A stretch of DNA of 64,000 bases, taken from the NCBI GenBank assembly GCA_013397935.1, contig VZRN01001116.1, positions 372,164 through 436,163 on the forward strand, given 5' to 3'. This DNA comes from Dasyornis broadbenti (lineage: Eukaryota > Chordata > Aves > Passeriformes > Dasyornithidae). Made by a program: the position numbers and the translations under genes. Under the pieces are notes generated by a model, which was not told the DNA's origin, ran no database searches, and worked only from the letters and a program-made list of their open reading frames with translations. Below, in pieces: positions 62,101-64,000 of the stretch (position 1 is its first letter; each line of letters starts with the position of its first letter).

Positions 62101-63306
62101 TTCTGTTGTTGTTGTTGACTTTTATGTGAACTGACAGTCAATTTCTTGGTGGACAATTGCCCACATTATAAAAATCCACTGATGTGTCACCCCTTGGCTC
62201 TGCCAAAAAAAGCTACGGTAGTTAGAAGGAACACAGTATTTAGCCTGTCATCAAAACAAGGCTCTACTTAACGATAAAAAGAAATTACCATCAACAAACA
62301 CAACAGTTTATTTTTAAAGGTAAGTGTCAAAATATAGACAACTACAATTGTTTGAGGTGTTGTTGTGCCTCTGTAAGTTATCATAAACAGTGAAAGGCTT
62401 GAAGGAGAATGCTGTGGTGGGCAACGGAAGTTAAAAGCATTATAAGTGCAGTACTTTTAAATACTTTCCCTGGAAAACAAACTGGATAAATGGGAAATAG
62501 GAGGAAAAGCTGAAAGTAGTTGATAAGGGACAAAAAAGGAGGCCACAATAACATGCTCAGACGCATAAAAATCACGGAGATAAAAGGGCTGTTTTGATAT
62601 GATTACATGTTTTTCCAACCCAAACATGAAAGGCTTACACTTGCACTTTCACCATGGTTATGGCTTGTTTTTATTGTTGAAGAAAATGCACATAAAGCTA
62701 TTTCTTCAGTGAACAAACTGTTGAATTTGTACAGCGATCAAGCAGCTCATCCCTTGTTTCATTTACTGAGTGGCTAACACAGAAGCATACTTCAGACTTT
62801 CTACCCAAATAATACCGTAGATCTAATGGTGAGTAAAAAATAATAACTCTGCTAAATTAGAAAATATCATAAGTTATCATGACGTGGTTTGAGTCCTAGC
62901 GTTTTACTGAAAAGCACCCACCGAGTTCCAGTGTTGTTCCAACTCCTGCAATGAGCAATTGGTTTTTTAGTCTTTTGTCACTGTGTGGTGCAAAAGATAA
63001 AACATTTTGCACAAGAGTTATGGTTGTTGGCCTGAGCCTCTTGAGCAAATTCCAACCTGTGGAGCCTAAATTCCTCCTGTGTTTTCAGCTCCATATCATA
63101 TCATTCACTTCTTGCTCTGAAACTCTTGAATGATGTTGTTAAAATGAGACTTTGACCTTGCAATACAGACTAACAAACCATTAAGCACCACTTCAGGTAC
63201 TCTCGAAGTCCGAGTTTCCCATATCTGACAAACTTCTGTCCTTCCACGAGGCATCCTTTTCCGTTTTTTCAGGCTCTGAATCCAGGTTTAAAGTCCTCCT
63301 GGTCGC
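56143..63306. other. Intergenic DNA, no gene seen
   Basis: About 7 kb of AT-rich sequence between the LTR and the right-hand promoter region. It holds the polypurine tract at 56773-56810, a T run near 58991-59002 and a short (TTG)n run near 62104-62117. ORFs are below 120 codons and unrecognised. Confidence 0.55.
56773..56810. repeat. Polypurine GA-rich tract
   Basis: Thirty-eight consecutive purines dominated by G followed by A runs. It accounts for the Lys-rich end of the ORF at 56522-56869, which is therefore unlikely to be a gene. Confidence 0.85.
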
Positions 63307-63315
63307 TATATAAAG
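63307..63315 (+). promoter_or_regulatory. Isolated TATA-box-like sequence
   Basis: TATATAAAG is a perfect TATA-type match, but it lies in AT-rich flank 85 bases before a CR1 fragment and about 400 bases before the island core, so it is probably fortuitous. Confidence 0.15.
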
Positions 63316-63390
63316 CACGTACATAGTCTTAGGGTCTACTGATCTCATACTGTGGCCCCTGACGTACCAGAGAAAAGAAAAAGAACCAAA

Positions 63391-63562
63391 GAATCACCGA
63401 ATATTCAGAGTTGGAAGGGACCCATCGAGATCATCGAGTCCAACTCCTGGCCCTGCGCAGGACTCCCCAAGAGTCACACCATGTGCCTGAGAGGGTTGTC
63501 CAAAGGCATCCTGAGCTCTGCCAGGCTCGGTGCTGTGACCGCTGCCCTGGGGAGCCTGTACG
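63391..63562 (-). mobile_element. CR1 LINE 3' fragment beside the right-hand CpG island
   Basis: The plus strand begins GAATCACCGAATATTCAGAG and continues through GAGATCATCGAGTCCAACTC and CACACCATGTGCCTGAGAGG, the reverse of a CR1 3' end. It is the same type of subfamily as the copy at 13203-13641. Similarity stops at about 63562, where the CpG-rich promoter sequence begins. Confidence 0.92.
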
Positions 63563-63714
63563 AGGAACAAAAGCTCCGTTTGGCTTTTAAAAAGCGCCGC
63601 GAACCGGGTGCCAGTTCCGCGGGCGGTGAGGAACGGAACCGCCCGCAGCCCCGGCACCCCCGTGGTCTCATCCCGCTCCCATGGCGTCCCCAGCGCGGCG
63701 GGAGGCGCCCCCGC

Positions 63715-63722
63715 TGACGTCA
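63715..63722. promoter_or_regulatory. CRE palindrome, first copy
   Basis: Perfect TGACGTCA, the full CREB/ATF binding site, within the right-hand CpG island. A half-site CGTCA follows at 63727-63731. Confidence 0.7.
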
Positions 63723-63737
63723 TCGTCGTCACCGCCC

Positions 63738-63745
63738 TGACGTCA
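63738..63745. promoter_or_regulatory. CRE palindrome, second copy
   Basis: A second perfect TGACGTCA, 23 bases after the first, close to two helical turns, so both would face the same side of the DNA. It lies about 40 bases upstream of the ATG at 63786, a usual place for a core-promoter CRE. Confidence 0.7.
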
Positions 63746-63785
63746 TCATCCGGGCCCCCGCGCGTGCCCGGCGGCGCGGGCCACA

Positions 63786-63937
63786 ATGGAGAGCGCGCGC
63801 GCGCCCAACCGACGCGAAACAGGCCCAGCGCGCGCCCGTGCGCCACTGGTCGTGTGTGTGTGTCCATATCCCACAGTCCTTATCCGTCCCCTCATCGCTG
63901 CCCCCGTCCCGCACACGGACACACGGTGGGGCCAGCG
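63786..63937 (+). other. Candidate first exon with an ORF open to the splice donor
   Basis: An ATG in moderate context (A at -3, G at +4, within CACAATGG) opens a frame reading MESARAPNRRETGPARARAP onward. It stays open to the donor at 63937/63938; unspliced it stops after 51 codons at 63939-63941. The composition is Arg/Pro/Ala-rich, as expected from any frame through a CpG island, and I recognise no family. It does not resemble the start of USP9X. It is more likely 5' leader than coding. The transcription start is not determined. Confidence 0.3.
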
Positions 63938-64000
63938 GTGAGTGGCAGGTCCGGGCGAGCACACGGGCAACGCATCACCGCCGCGCCCGGGTGGCCGAAC

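Larger units (their letters stand above)
63580..64000 (+). promoter_or_regulatory. CpG-island promoter at right edge, probably of the neighbouring gene (USP9X by synteny)
   Basis: From about 63580 the sequence is strongly GC- and CpG-rich to the window end. It contains two perfect CRE palindromes, alternating CG tracts and, at 63937/63938, a good plus-strand splice donor (AGCG then GTGAGT). MED14 is on the minus strand at the left, so a rightward gene here would be head-to-head with it. In human Xp11.4 the neighbour in that position and orientation is USP9X, the deubiquitinase gene, whose first exon is noncoding as I recall. That fits an island without recognisable protein sequence, but USP9X itself is an inference from gene order. 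Confidence 0.5.

Noticed and set aside
1..64000. CRISPR arrays, operons, phage or bacterial defence systems, or a mitochondrial insertion
   Set aside because: No regularly spaced repeats, bacterial-type gene clusters or mitochondrial gene sequence were found; the window has vertebrate intron and repeat structure throughout.

Overview
The window looks like nuclear chromosomal DNA from a bird. The evidence is intron-rich gene structure, CpG-island promoters, CR1 LINE fragments of avian type truncated at their 5' ends, an avian-type endogenous retroviral solo LTR, and few interspersed repeats overall. I cannot fix the species. Nothing bacterial, viral-genomic, CRISPR-like or operon-like is present.

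Left region (1 to about 10,050). The minus strand carries the 5' part of MED14, the scaffold subunit of the Mediator complex of RNA polymerase II. Seven coding exons can be placed to the base with consistent splice sites and reading phase (exon 7 at 80-187, exon 6 at 549-677, exon 5 at 2408-2537, exon 4 at 2964-3137, exon 3 at 3742-3847, a 27-base exon 2 at 8234-8260, and exon 1 ending at 9601). They encode roughly the first 280 residues; the gene runs off the left edge. The probable start codon at 9765-9767 reads NTG because one base is ambiguous. Its CpG-island promoter (about 9,470-10,050) has ETS, GC-box and YY1-like motifs and a 10-codon upstream ORF. Two CR1 copies flank the island with their 3' ends facing it. 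Intron 2 holds an ancient, deleted CR1 copy.

Middle region (about 10,600 to 63,300). No convincing protein-coding gene was found. It is AT-rich intergenic DNA with several CR1 pieces, including an inverted pair at 12.8-13.6 kb, a roughly 1-kb solo LTR at 55.1-56.1 kb, short minisatellites, hairpins, homopolymer tracts and two assembly gaps. Short ORFs here are compatible with chance or lie inside repeats.

Right edge (about 63,580-64,000). A second CpG island carries two perfect palindromic CRE sites 23 bp apart, alternating CG tracts and a good plus-strand splice donor at 63,937/63,938. This looks like the first exon of a gene transcribed rightward. In human Xp11.4, MED14 and USP9X are neighbours transcribed away from each other, so the USP9X promoter is the best guess, but no USP9X protein sequence lies inside the window.

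No undescribed biological system was found. The points most worth a second look are the ambiguous MED14 start codon, its upstream ORF, the 27-base exon with a repeat hairpin just downstream, and the right-hand island with the double CRE.
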